NCBI GenBank assembly: GCA_030152675.1
Contig: JASLIY010000134.1
Coordinates: 1 to 14,899, forward strand
From: Acinetobacter sp.
Lineage (GTDB): Bacteria; Pseudomonadota; Gammaproteobacteria; Pseudomonadales; Moraxellaceae
Direction: 5' to 3'
DNA length: 14,899 bases
The notes under the pieces are model-generated. The model made no database searches. It was not told the origin of the DNA and was given only the letters and a program-made list of their open reading frames with translations. The position numbers and the translations under genes are program-made. Position 1 is the first letter of the stretch, and the number at the start of each line of letters is the position of its first letter. Of this stretch, positions 7,318 through 14,409 are shown piece by piece.

Positions 7318-7367
7318 AATATATGATTGTTTTTCTTAGAATCTATCCTACGTCTTTATGCGATCAA
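7318..7367 (-). promoter_or_regulatory. Candidate promoter(s) of the hydrolase gene
   Basis: On the minus strand, TTGATC (7362-7367) and TAGATT (7340-7345) are 16 bases apart; a second -10-like TATATT lies at 7318-7323. With either one, the palindrome at 7301-7314 is at or just after the expected transcription start, a repressing position. TTGATC overlaps the stop codon of the small ORF after ribE. Confidence 0.35.
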
Positions 7368-7477
7368 AGATTAAGCGCTGTTGGGGTCAAGCCAATATCA
7401 CTAGAGGACAGCTTTTTGATCAGATTGTCTAACAAATATTGAGAAGGTGATTGGCTCAGACCTGTGGAATGGGTCAT
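7364..7477 (-). CDS. Small ORF (37 codons) overlapping the ribE stop by ATGA
   Basis: I do not recognise this product. On the minus strand an ATG (7475-7477) shares four bases with the ribE stop (TGA, 7474-7476), the classic ATGA arrangement for translational coupling. It reads 37 codons and ends at TGA (7364-7366). The product begins MTHSTGLSQSPSQYLLDNLI and ends SDIGLTPTALNL; it has no membrane segment or cysteine and contains a short amphipathic stretch, QYLLDNLIKKLSS. No Shine-Dalgarno is evident, so reinitiation after ribE would be needed. It fills most of the otherwise empty gap before the hydrolase. It could be a true small protein, the remnant of a longer gene, or chance; the frames after the stop show no continuation. 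Confidence 0.35.
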   Translation of the reverse strand: MTHSTGLSQSPSQYLLDNLIKKLSSSDIGLTPTALNL

Positions 7478-8115
7478 GGCATTTGACTGGCCGCGCTGAG
7501 GCGATTGGCATAAATGCCTTCGATGGTATCTACCAGGGTGCGTGTGGTTTGATCGATTTCAAAATTGAGTTGATCACCGAGTTTGAGAGCCTTGAAATTG
7601 GTTAAGCGTAAGGTCTCAGGGATTAAGTCGACGGAGATCGTGCTCGCCTGTTTATCGACTTGGTTGACGGTCAGGCTACAGCCATGTAAGCCGACAAAAC
7701 CTTTTAAAAAGAAATACTTTATCTTCTCATCTGGAATTTTAAGGTCGAGGTGGAGGGTTTGCCCATGTCGTGTTAAGCCCACAATTTCAGTGATGCCTTC
7801 GACATGACCATATAGATTATGTCCACCATTCTCCATTCCAAGTTTAAAGGAGCGCTCCACATTCACTGCTGAGCCGGCTTTTAAATTTTTAAGCGTGGTC
7901 AATTGTTTACTGAGATCTGAGACATCAAAGCCGATCAGTTGTTCATGTTCTAAGATTTGGCTCACGGTTAAGCAAACGCCGTCAATGGAAACGCTGGCGC
8001 CGAGAAAGATCTGCTTAAAAAAGCCTTGTTGGTCAGTGATTAAGATTGTGGCATAACCATCGTGTTCGGTGACGCGATGCACATGTTCTGTGCCAAGTAC
8101 GATTCCGGTATACAT
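7474..8115 (-). CDS. ribE: Riboflavin synthase, alpha subunit type (somewhat divergent N-barrel)
   Basis: A 213-residue protein with the two-barrel plan of riboflavin synthase, which dismutates two 6,7-dimethyl-8-ribityllumazine molecules to riboflavin. N-barrel: MYTGIV at the start (usually MFTGIV), DGVCLTV (45-51, C48), NVERSFKLG and GGHNLYGHVEG (97-107). C-barrel: GLHGCSLTV (142-150, S147), LIPETLRLTN (164-173) and VDTIEGIYANR. The N-barrel copy of the ETLxxT motif is altered: FDVSDLSKQLTTL (63-75), with Leu and Ser where Glu-Thr is normal. The ATG at 8113-8115 has a GGAG 10 bases upstream. No FMN riboswitch could be seen before it. A small ORF overlaps its stop. It could be a second, specialised riboflavin synthase-like protein rather than the only one. 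Confidence 0.85.
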   Translation of the reverse strand: MYTGIVLGTEHVHRVTEHDGYATILITDQQGFFKQIFLGASVSIDGVCLTVSQILEHEQLIGFDVSDLSKQLTTLKNLKAGSAVNVERSFKLGMENGGHNLYGHVEGITEIVGLTRHGQTLHLDLKIPDEKIKYFFLKGFVGLHGCSLTVNQVDKQASTISVDLIPETLRLTNFKALKLGDQLNFEIDQTTRTLVDTIEGIYANRLSAASQMP

Positions 8116-8400
8116 AAGACTGAAGCTCCAATACGACAGATGGAAATCATAGCTGAGATCGGTGCGCGATGCCTGAGGGTGTTACATAAATTGGCGATCG
8201 TCAGCGATTTCAGTATAAGTGTCGGCTAAGTTTTTAAACTTATTTTACATGCATAAGATCATGATATTTAAATCTATAGCATAATAAATAAAATTTATTT
8301 CTTTGAAGTTAAACGAAAAAGAGCGAAAAATATTCAAGCGGAATTAACAAAACAAATGTTTCTAAAAAAAATAAAAGTTATATAGTTATCATCTTATGAT

Positions 8401-8420
8401 ACCTCCAATATTTTGGAGGT
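8401..8420 (+). promoter_or_regulatory. Perfect 8-bp hairpin holding an SD-like GGAGGT
   Basis: ACCTCCAA (8401-8408) and TTGGAGGT (8413-8420) are exact reverse complements around a TATT loop. The 3' arm contains GGAGGT, a full Shine-Dalgarno sequence, paired with an anti-SD copy. No T tract follows in either useful position, so it is not a standard terminator. A 13-codon TTG-started ORF begins 10 bases after it. Confidence 0.65.
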
Positions 8421-8430
8421 GCAGACACGT

Positions 8431-8472
8431 TTGGATTTTCTAAACATGATCAAATGTCGCCCCAAGGGATGA
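8431..8472 (+). CDS. Possible 13-residue leader peptide upstream of pgm
   Basis: TTG (8431-8433), placed 10 bases after GGAGGT, opens MDFLNMIKCRPKG and stops at TGA (8470-8472), inside the loop of the hairpin at 8460-8482. An in-frame ATG (8446) gives a shorter version. Nothing but the ribosome site and position supports it; an ORF this short can arise by chance. Confidence 0.2.
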   Translation: MDFLNMIKCRPKG

Positions 8473-8482
8473 GTTCTTGGGG
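8460..8482 (+). promoter_or_regulatory. Hairpin covering the pgm ribosome-binding region
   Basis: CCCCAAG (8460-8466) pairs with CTTGGGG (8476-8482) around a 9-base loop. The 3' arm overlaps GGGGGA, the only purine-rich SD-like run close to the pgm start (the nearest to ATG 8501 is a weak AAGATAG). Folding would limit ribosome access. Confidence 0.45.
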
Positions 8483-8500
8483 GAAAAAAGATAGTTGCCT

Positions 8501-9943
8501 ATGAATACACAATTCAATGATTTCCCATATCAAGTGTTTCGTGCCTACGATATTCGTGGAAAAGTAGAGCTGTTAAATGCTCAAGTGATTGCAGCGATTG
8601 CGCATGCCTTCGCACAAAAATTTAAATCAAACGGTCAAACTCAAATTGTGCTCGGTTATGATGCACGTCTTACTGGTCCACACTATGCCCAGATCATGCA
8701 CGATATTCTTGTGCAAGATTTTGAAGTCATTGATATCGGTTGTTGTTCCTCGCCTCAGCTTTACTATGTTGCGCGTCAATATCAGGGCAATGGCATCATG
8801 ATCACGGCCAGTCATAATCCAAAGAGTGACAATGGTGTGAAGTGGATTGTGCAGAATCAGCCACCCAGTCCAGAAGATATTCAACAGATTGCATCATGCG
8901 CACAGGGCTTTTATCCGTCCTGTATAGCACAGTACCGCCAAGCATCACTTAATCCAGTGCAACATCTTCCACATCAGTTTAGACCTGATCGTTATCGCGC
9001 TTATATCGAAAGTTTATGCCAAGATATTCAACTAAAAAGACCTTTAAAAGTCGTGCTCGATGGTTTAAATGGCTCGGCTGGCATGACGGCAGAAATTCTA
9101 CTCAAGCAGTTGAACTGTGAGGTCATCGCAATCCGTTGTGAGGCCAATGGGCATTTTCCGGATCATGCTCCCGATCCATCACAAGCGATTCATTTAAACC
9201 TGATCAGAGAACAGGTGCGTCTACATTCAGCGGATTTGGGGATCGCGTTGGATGGTGATGGTGATCGTGTGGTTTTGATTGATGAGCAGGGCAATATCAT
9301 CTCTGCGGATCGATTGCTGGCCTTACTGGCGCAAATGTGTTTATTACATAAGCCGTCGGGTGAAATCGTCTTTGATGTGAAATGTTCATCCATGGTACGT
9401 CGTAGCATTGAAGCTCTTGGTGGTAAAGCCAAAATGATCCGTACAGGCAGTAGTTTTTTACGTCAATATATGGCCAAGTCCAAGGGACAGGCGATCTTTG
9501 GTGGCGAGTATGCCGGTCATTACGTGTTTAATGATGGTCGTGGATTTTGCTATGACGATGGTCTATATGCGGCGCTGCGGGTCATGGAATATCTGAGTCA
9601 GTTTCCCAATAAAATGCTTTCGGAACTTCTGGCGGCCTACCCAGAACGCTTCTATACCGAAGATACTTATATCAGTACCCACAATGTGAATCCGCACTTG
9701 GTCTTAAGTGAAATCGCCAGTTCAAGCCAAAAGTTTAATGCTGCATTAAGCAAAATAGATGGGGTAAGGCTTGATTTTGATCATGGTTTTGGCATTATTC
9801 GAGCATCGAATACGGGGGATTTCTTTACAGTCCGCTTTGATGCGGATACCGCATCGGATCTCAATCAAATCCGCCACCATTTCGTTTCCATGCTGTGTGA
9901 TCGTTACCCATTGATTGCACAGGATATTATAAATACTCAATAG
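8501..9943 (+). CDS. algC: Phosphomannomutase/phosphoglucomutase (AlgC type)
   Basis: A 480-residue alpha-D-phosphohexomutase that interconverts hexose 1- and 6-phosphates (mannose and glucose) for surface polysaccharide and LOS precursors. Numbered from ATG 8501: FRAYDIRG near the start (13-20), the phosphoserine loop ITASHNPKSDNG (S104), the Mg2+ loop LDGDGDRV (250-257), the sugar-recognition loop GGEYAGHYVF (334-343; GEMSGH in Pseudomonas AlgC) and the phosphate-binding RASNTGDFFTVRFD near the C-terminus. A TTG two codons upstream (8495) is an alternative start. GGGGG at 8479-8483 is far from the ATG and lies in a hairpin, so translation may be controlled. argB follows after 9 bases, so the two are co-transcribed. 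The symbol pgm/manB would fit as well. Confidence 0.93.
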   Translation: MNTQFNDFPYQVFRAYDIRGKVELLNAQVIAAIAHAFAQKFKSNGQTQIVLGYDARLTGPHYAQIMHDILVQDFEVIDIGCCSSPQLYYVARQYQGNGIMITASHNPKSDNGVKWIVQNQPPSPEDIQQIASCAQGFYPSCIAQYRQASLNPVQHLPHQFRPDRYRAYIESLCQDIQLKRPLKVVLDGLNGSAGMTAEILLKQLNCEVIAIRCEANGHFPDHAPDPSQAIHLNLIREQVRLHSADLGIALDGDGDRVVLIDEQGNIISADRLLALLAQMCLLHKPSGEIVFDVKCSSMVRRSIEALGGKAKMIRTGSSFLRQYMAKSKGQAIFGGEYAGHYVFNDGRGFCYDDGLYAALRVMEYLSQFPNKMLSELLAAYPERFYTEDTYISTHNVNPHLVLSEIASSSQKFNAALSKIDGVRLDFDHGFGIIRASNTGDFFTVRFDADTASDLNQIRHHFVSMLCDRYPLIAQDIINTQ

Positions 9944-10858
<915 letters not shown>

Positions 10859-10865
10859 TTTAAAT

Positions 10866-10890
10866 AATAAGCCACTCAGGTGGCTTATTT
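10866..10890 (+). terminator. Terminator after argB
   Basis: AATAAGCCAC (10866-10875) and GTGGCTTATT (10880-10889) pair perfectly around a TCAG loop. The T run is short and is part of the stem, and an A run precedes the stem on the other side, so it may act in both directions. It starts 8 bases after the argB stop codon. Confidence 0.8.
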
Positions 10891-10915
10891 AAACCATCAT
10901 AGATTGGTCATGATT

Positions 10916-10943
10916 TTGTCATGAGGATTGCATAGTGTAAATC
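10916..10943 (+). promoter_or_regulatory. Candidate promoter of the OlsB-like gene
   Basis: TTGTCA (10916-10921) is followed after 16 bases by TAAATC (10938-10943), which has TG just before it. The -10 match is modest. It lies between the argB terminator and the next start codon, which supports separate transcription. Confidence 0.35.
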
Positions 10944-10965
10944 AAAGTACATGGAGTCCTAAACT

Positions 10966-11775
10966 ATGTTTGCCAAAATCAATCAATATAGACAAAATTT
11001 AAGCCTACCGTTGCTCGGAAATAAGCTGGGAACTAAACTTGCAAATAAAAAACCACAATCGCAATATCGCTTCGAATGGGTCGAAGATCTTAAACAATTA
11101 AAACAAGTCCAAAAATTTCGCGCTGAACAGTTTTCTGAACAATTCGGTATTCAATTTAAAAACGGCCTCGATCAAGACCTTTATGATCTCGACTGTGAAC
11201 ATGCGGTGTTGCGTGACAAATTTAGCAATGAGATCGTGGCCTATACACGCTTGAAATTACTGCAAGGTCATGAATTAAGCCAAAGTTATAGCGCACAAGA
11301 ATTTGATGTTTCATCACTTTCTCATCTTTCCAATATCGTCGAAATCGGTCGAACCTGTGTACACCCACGCTATCGCAAGGGGCGTGCTTTATCGATTTTA
11401 TGGCTCAATTTGGTACCGACGGTGCTGTGGAAAATGAAGGCCAAACATCTGATCGGTTGTGTCAGTATCCGTTTGCAAGACAATCTCGCGCGTGCTTATT
11501 ACACCCATCAGCACATCAAACAATTGCCCACCAAGCAACGTATTCAAGTCGCAGCTCAGCCTGCCTATGAACCGATGCATCCTGAGTTTAGTTTTGTCCA
11601 AGATGAACGCATGCCCAAGCTGTTTCAAGTGTACTTGAGCATGAATGCACAATTGTCTACACAAGCTTTTCATGATCAAGACTTTAACTGCTTGGATTAT
11701 TTTGTATTTTTAGATGTGAATGATGTTGCTAAAAAATTCGTGCACAACAAAATGCTGCAACGCCAATCAATGTGA
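10966..11775 (+). CDS. olsB: OlsB-like GNAT acyltransferase (ornithine/amino acid N-acyltransferase family)
   Basis: A 269-residue protein of the OlsB/hemolysin-like GNAT fold, related to homoserine lactone synthases. OlsB transfers a 3-hydroxy fatty acid from acyl-ACP to the alpha-amino group of ornithine, the first step in phosphorus-free aminolipids. Signature segments are VQKFRAEQFSEQFG (48-61), LDQDLYDLDCEHAVLRD (68-84), the conserved EIGRTCVHPRYRKGRALSILW (126-146) and IGCVSIRL (163-170). A basic N-terminal extension of about 35 residues may touch the membrane. GGAG (10953-10956) lies 9 bases before the ATG. The gene stands alone between a terminator and the amidotransferase. No olsA-like partner is adjacent, although a YihG/PlsC-type enzyme lies at 2154-3080. 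The amino acid acceptor could be ornithine or lysine; the symbol rests on similarity. Confidence 0.75.
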   Translation: MFAKINQYRQNLSLPLLGNKLGTKLANKKPQSQYRFEWVEDLKQLKQVQKFRAEQFSEQFGIQFKNGLDQDLYDLDCEHAVLRDKFSNEIVAYTRLKLLQGHELSQSYSAQEFDVSSLSHLSNIVEIGRTCVHPRYRKGRALSILWLNLVPTVLWKMKAKHLIGCVSIRLQDNLARAYYTHQHIKQLPTKQRIQVAAQPAYEPMHPEFSFVQDERMPKLFQVYLSMNAQLSTQAFHDQDFNCLDYFVFLDVNDVAKKFVHNKMLQRQSM

Positions 11776-11784
11776 GTTCAGGTC

Positions 11785-11816
11785 ATCGCTTGACGCTTTT
11801 CTGATTTGCAAGCGAT
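11785..11816. repeat. 8-bp inverted repeat after the OlsB-like gene
   Basis: ATCGCTTG (11785-11792) and CAAGCGAT (11809-11816) are exact reverse complements with a 16-base loop. There is no T tract, so it is a poor terminator. The right arm overlaps the -35-like TTGCAA of the next gene, so it could be an operator. Confidence 0.5.
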
Positions 11817-11834
11817 CAGGGAGTGATGCACAAT
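11806..11834 (+). promoter_or_regulatory. Candidate promoter of the glutamine amidotransferase gene
   Basis: TTGCAA (11806-11811), a 17-base spacer and CACAAT (11829-11834) lie about 30 bases before the start codon. The match is fair and judged by eye. Confidence 0.35.
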
Positions 11835-11862
11835 AACGCAAAGCTTCGTGATGTGAATGATT

Positions 11863-12711
11863 ATGTGCCAACTACTTGGAATGAATTGCGCCACCCCAAC
11901 GGATATTACCTTTTCTTTCCGAGGTTTTTCGCAACGCGCAGGCATCACCTCTGATCACTCAGATGGTTTTGGGATCGCTTTTTTTGAAGACAAAGCCTGT
12001 CGCCTATTTGTCGACAATCAGTCTGCAGTTGAATCGCCAATTGCAGAGTTTGTGCGTAATTATCCGATCAAGTCACGTAATGTGATCGCGCATATTCGCA
12101 AAGCGACCCAAGGCAAAATCACCTTAGAAAACTCTCATCCTTTTAGTCGTGAGTTGTGGGGCAGACAATGGATCTTTGCGCATAACGGCGATTTACATCA
12201 GTTTCATCCACGCTTGTCTGCCCGATTTACCCCTGTGGGCAATACCGACAGTGAATGGGCTTTTTGCTATCTGCTCGATCAGTTGGTTCAGCGTTTTGGG
12301 TATATCGAACCGGATCTACATCAAATCTTTGATGCGCTGGCTGAAATCTCTCCGCAAATTGCAGAATACGGGACTTTTAACTTTTGCTTGTCCAATGGTC
12401 AGGCTTTATTTAGTTATGCCACCACCAAACTACATTGGCTGGTACGAGAGTATCCATTTCAACATGCACAGTTGATTGATCTAGATGTGGAAGTTGATTT
12501 TAGTGAAGTGACCACGCCGGAAGATCGCGTGGCTGTGATCACCACGGAACCTTTGACTCATAATGAAAATTGGCAGTCTTATCAGCCTGGCGAATTGATC
12601 TTGTTTAAAGATGGCGAGCCATTGTCGCAAAGACAAACTCGGGTTGAACGCCTGATTCGTGAACAGCAAGATCCAAGTTTAATCCGAGTTACCAAAGCCG
12701 ATCAGCATTAA
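11863..12711 (+). CDS. yafJ: Class II glutamine amidotransferase, YafJ-like
   Basis: A 282-residue stand-alone Ntn-type glutamine amidotransferase domain. Class II enzymes free ammonia from glutamine with an N-terminal cysteine exposed after Met removal. I therefore chose ATG 11863, which gives MCQLLGMN with Cys2; starting at ATG 11857 would bury the cysteine. Further motifs are HSDGFGIAFFEDKACR (32-47), VIAHIRKATQGK (74-85), ENSHPFSRELWGRQW (89-103), FAHNGDL (105-111) and VGNTDSEWAF (125-134), all matching E. coli YafJ. No synthase domain is attached, so the ammonia acceptor is unknown. There is only a weak ribosome site (GTGATG). The C-terminus is about 25 residues longer than in E. coli YafJ. 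Confidence 0.9.
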   Translation: MCQLLGMNCATPTDITFSFRGFSQRAGITSDHSDGFGIAFFEDKACRLFVDNQSAVESPIAEFVRNYPIKSRNVIAHIRKATQGKITLENSHPFSRELWGRQWIFAHNGDLHQFHPRLSARFTPVGNTDSEWAFCYLLDQLVQRFGYIEPDLHQIFDALAEISPQIAEYGTFNFCLSNGQALFSYATTKLHWLVREYPFQHAQLIDLDVEVDFSEVTTPEDRVAVITTEPLTHNENWQSYQPGELILFKDGEPLSQRQTRVERLIREQQDPSLIRVTKADQH

Positions 12712-12901
12712 AAATTCAAATACCTCGGCTCAGGTCTTGCGATGTGATGGTCTCACGTGCTGCTCAACAGCAGTATGCGATCGATGGGTTGCTACGTCTT
12801 AGCATGCTATGGCCTGATTCAGTTTGATTTTTTCAGTCTATGCTTTGATTTTCAGCAGGGACAAAGGCAAAATAGTGCAAGACTTTTAATCGGTACACCT
12901 C
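12712..12901. other. Intergenic stretch before the NSS-like gene
   Basis: About 190 bases without a supported gene. It holds a small CTGCT/AGCAG hairpin (near 12762-12775) and a 26-codon ATG ORF starting at 12746 with no ribosome site. No clear terminator for the amidotransferase gene is visible. Confidence 0.5.
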
Positions 12902-12916
12902 ATGCAGGACAATTCT

Positions 12917-13984
12917 ATGTCACGATGGTTATCGCCGCTCATGGCATTTTGTTTATCATTTATTCTTATTGCTGGACTTGCGCCAAGTTTGGGTCTCATG
13001 GTCGATCGTCAAATTGACTTCTGGGCACTATGGCTAGGCAGCATGTTGATTTTGGCACTTCCGATCGCCTATCTTGAAATTGCCTTGGCAAAACGTTCTA
13101 AAACCACAGCTTTGAATGCGTTGTCGAGTTTGACGCGAGATGCGGATGCATCCTCAAAGTGGCGTATCGTGGGCTGGATGGGATGCGTATTTATTCCATT
13201 TTTGGCTGGTGGTATCGTTTCCAATACTGCAGATTTAAGCTTGCCCTACTTGCAACTCGGCGTGGAGCCAGTGATTGCATTGTTGGTCTGTTTGCTGCTG
13301 AGTGTGGCGCTGTCCTTTGTACCGCGTGCTATCTTGCTACTGTTGATGATGGTCGGCGTGTTGGGTTCTTTGCTGTTGGCCAATGTTATGGGCACCAACT
13401 TGCAGGCGTGGCATGTGACTGCGATTGAGTTTAGAGAGTGGGGCAATGCCACCATCTTGGCCTTGGTTGCAACCGGTCTTGGATTGGGCTTGTACTGGCA
13501 GAGCAGTTTAAACGCAGTGCAACAACACGATGCAGCTTCAAAAACGGTATTGCCAATTTGGTTGGCGCAACTGTTGGCCGTGATCGCATTTGGTTACTTC
13601 GGGGTCAGTACTCAGTTGCCAGCTTATAGTATTTTATTGACTGTGATCTTTGCCGCAGCATTGATGATTCAATTGGCTCAAGAACAACTGCAACATCGCC
13701 AAGTCGCCGTGGCAGTACGCTACCTGATCATTATTGCGGCCTTGCTGATTTGGTTGGTGCCTGGCATTCAGATGATTTTAAATCCCGTGCTGATGCTGGT
13801 GGGTTTGCTGATCTGTTTGGGCTATTCGATTTTTGTGGGATGGTTGATGAAAATCAGTCATTTACGCAAAGCTATGAATTTTAGCAGTGAAGTCGTCTAT
13901 AACATCTGGCGTATCGCGATTCGTATTGTTTTACCTTTGTCGATCGTATTGGCGATCGTCTCGTTGCTTGGGCAATTTATCTAA
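12917..13984 (+). CDS. Polytopic membrane protein resembling a degenerate NSS (sodium:neurotransmitter symporter) transporter
   Basis: A roughly 355-residue inner-membrane protein with about 11 hydrophobic segments. The early part, ALPIAYLEIALAKRSKTTAL followed by WRIVGWMGCVFIPFLAGG (numbered from ATG 12917, about 48-67 and 83-100), follows the TM2-loop-TM3 pattern of NSS transporters (G-P-L-x-x-x-E-x-A-x-G-R, then a Trp-Gly-containing TM3). However, the first membrane segment (about 5-28) lacks the family's GLGNIWRFPY-type sodium/substrate motif, and the protein is some 100 residues shorter than typical members. It is therefore probably a divergent or repurposed LeuT-fold protein. I chose ATG 12917 because AGGA lies 7 bases upstream; ATG 12902 has no ribosome site. 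Its TAA overlaps an ATG (13984) of the rnfH reading frame by one base. Confidence 0.65.
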   Translation: MSRWLSPLMAFCLSFILIAGLAPSLGLMVDRQIDFWALWLGSMLILALPIAYLEIALAKRSKTTALNALSSLTRDADASSKWRIVGWMGCVFIPFLAGGIVSNTADLSLPYLQLGVEPVIALLVCLLLSVALSFVPRAILLLLMMVGVLGSLLLANVMGTNLQAWHVTAIEFREWGNATILALVATGLGLGLYWQSSLNAVQQHDAASKTVLPIWLAQLLAVIAFGYFGVSTQLPAYSILLTVIFAAALMIQLAQEQLQHRQVAVAVRYLIIIAALLIWLVPGIQMILNPVLMLVGLLICLGYSIFVGWLMKISHLRKAMNFSSEVVYNIWRIAIRIVLPLSIVLAIVSLLGQFI

Positions 13985-14043
13985 TGGCACAGCACATGTC
14001 ACAAAGCGCTGTTGGCTTAACGACCTCATCGGGAGCTCAGGCC

Positions 14044-14355
14044 ATGTGTAAAGATCAGGTTTGGGTTGCCTATGCGACGCCGGATGCGCAGTTCTATTTG
14101 AATGTCGACTTTCATGTTGGGATGACGCTGGGCGAGGCGATTGAACAGAGTGGATTGCGCAGCATGACCACGCTTCCTGAAGTGCTGAGTTACGGTATTT
14201 TTTCTGTGAAAGTACATGATCTTGATCATGAACTACAGCCGGGAGATCGAGTGGAGCTGTATCGCCCGTTGACGATCAATCCCAAAGAAATCCGTCGTAA
14301 GCGCGCAGCAGCCAATCCTGTTGGACGATATTGTCGCGGGAATCGCTTTAAATAG
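14044..14355 (+). CDS. rnfH: RnfH family protein (UPF0125, ubiquitin-like beta-grasp)
   Basis: A 103-residue protein of the RnfH/RatB family, whose molecular role is not settled. The beta-grasp domain is shown by VWVAYATPDAQFYLNVDF, GMTLGEAIEQSGL and the diagnostic GDRVELYRPLTINPKEIRRKRA near the end. I start at ATG 14044 because GGGAG (14031-14035) is 8 bases upstream and the length to VAYATP then matches E. coli RnfH. The same frame is open from ATG 13984, which overlaps the upstream stop as TAATG and would add 20 unusual residues; that longer start lacks a ribosome site. In many gammaproteobacteria ratA precedes this gene; here the membrane protein does. bamE, its usual neighbour, lies just downstream on the other strand. 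Confidence 0.9.
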   Translation: MCKDQVWVAYATPDAQFYLNVDFHVGMTLGEAIEQSGLRSMTTLPEVLSYGIFSVKVHDLDHELQPGDRVELYRPLTINPKEIRRKRAAANPVGRYCRGNRFK

Positions 14356-14366
14356 TTGAAATAATG

Positions 14367-14397
14367 AGAAAACCCCTCAATTGAGGGGTGTCTTTTT
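14367..14397. terminator. Bidirectional terminator between rnfH and bamE
   Basis: An 18-bp perfect palindrome, ACCCCTCAA then TTGAGGGGT (14372-14389), would fold as a CCCCTC stem with an AATT loop. It is followed by TCTTTTT on the plus strand and preceded by GAAAA (T-rich on the minus strand). It serves both convergent genes. Confidence 0.92.
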
Positions 14398-14409
14398 CTC
14401 TAGAATTGG

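Larger units (their letters stand above)
8116..8494. other. AT-rich intergenic region between ribE and pgm, rich in inverted repeats
   Basis: No convincing full-length gene is present in these 379 bases. Inverted repeats are TAAGTTT/AAACTTA (8227-8233 and 8236-8242), TATCAT/ATGATA (8387-8392 and 8396-8401), an 8-bp hairpin (8401-8420) and a 7-bp hairpin (8460-8482). A -10-like TATACT on the minus strand (8212-8217) may belong to the ribE promoter. No clear promoter for pgm was found, although TATAGT at 8381-8386 is possible. No conserved FMN riboswitch elements were recognised. Confidence 0.6.

Noticed and set aside
7182-7442. 86-residue plus-strand ORF crossing the hydrolase promoter
   Set aside because: Antisense to the hydrolase N-terminus and reads straight through the palindromic operator; no ribosome site.
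8116-8300. Possible FMN riboswitch upstream of ribE
   Set aside because: I could not find the conserved RFN-element segments on the minus strand, and the ribosome site is not in an obvious switch structure.
12746-12826. 26-codon ORF in the gap after the amidotransferase gene
   Set aside because: No ribosome site and no recognisable similarity; short ORFs of this size are expected by chance.
12757-13017. 86-residue plus-strand ORF before the NSS-like gene
   Set aside because: It overlaps the start of the membrane protein in another frame, has no ribosome site and looks like an out-of-frame shadow of hydrophobic codons.
13900-13975. Clustered GCGATCG-type octamer-like words as a special repeat
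   Set aside because: They are few, sit inside coding sequence and are explained by ordinary Ile/Arg/Ser/Val codon use.
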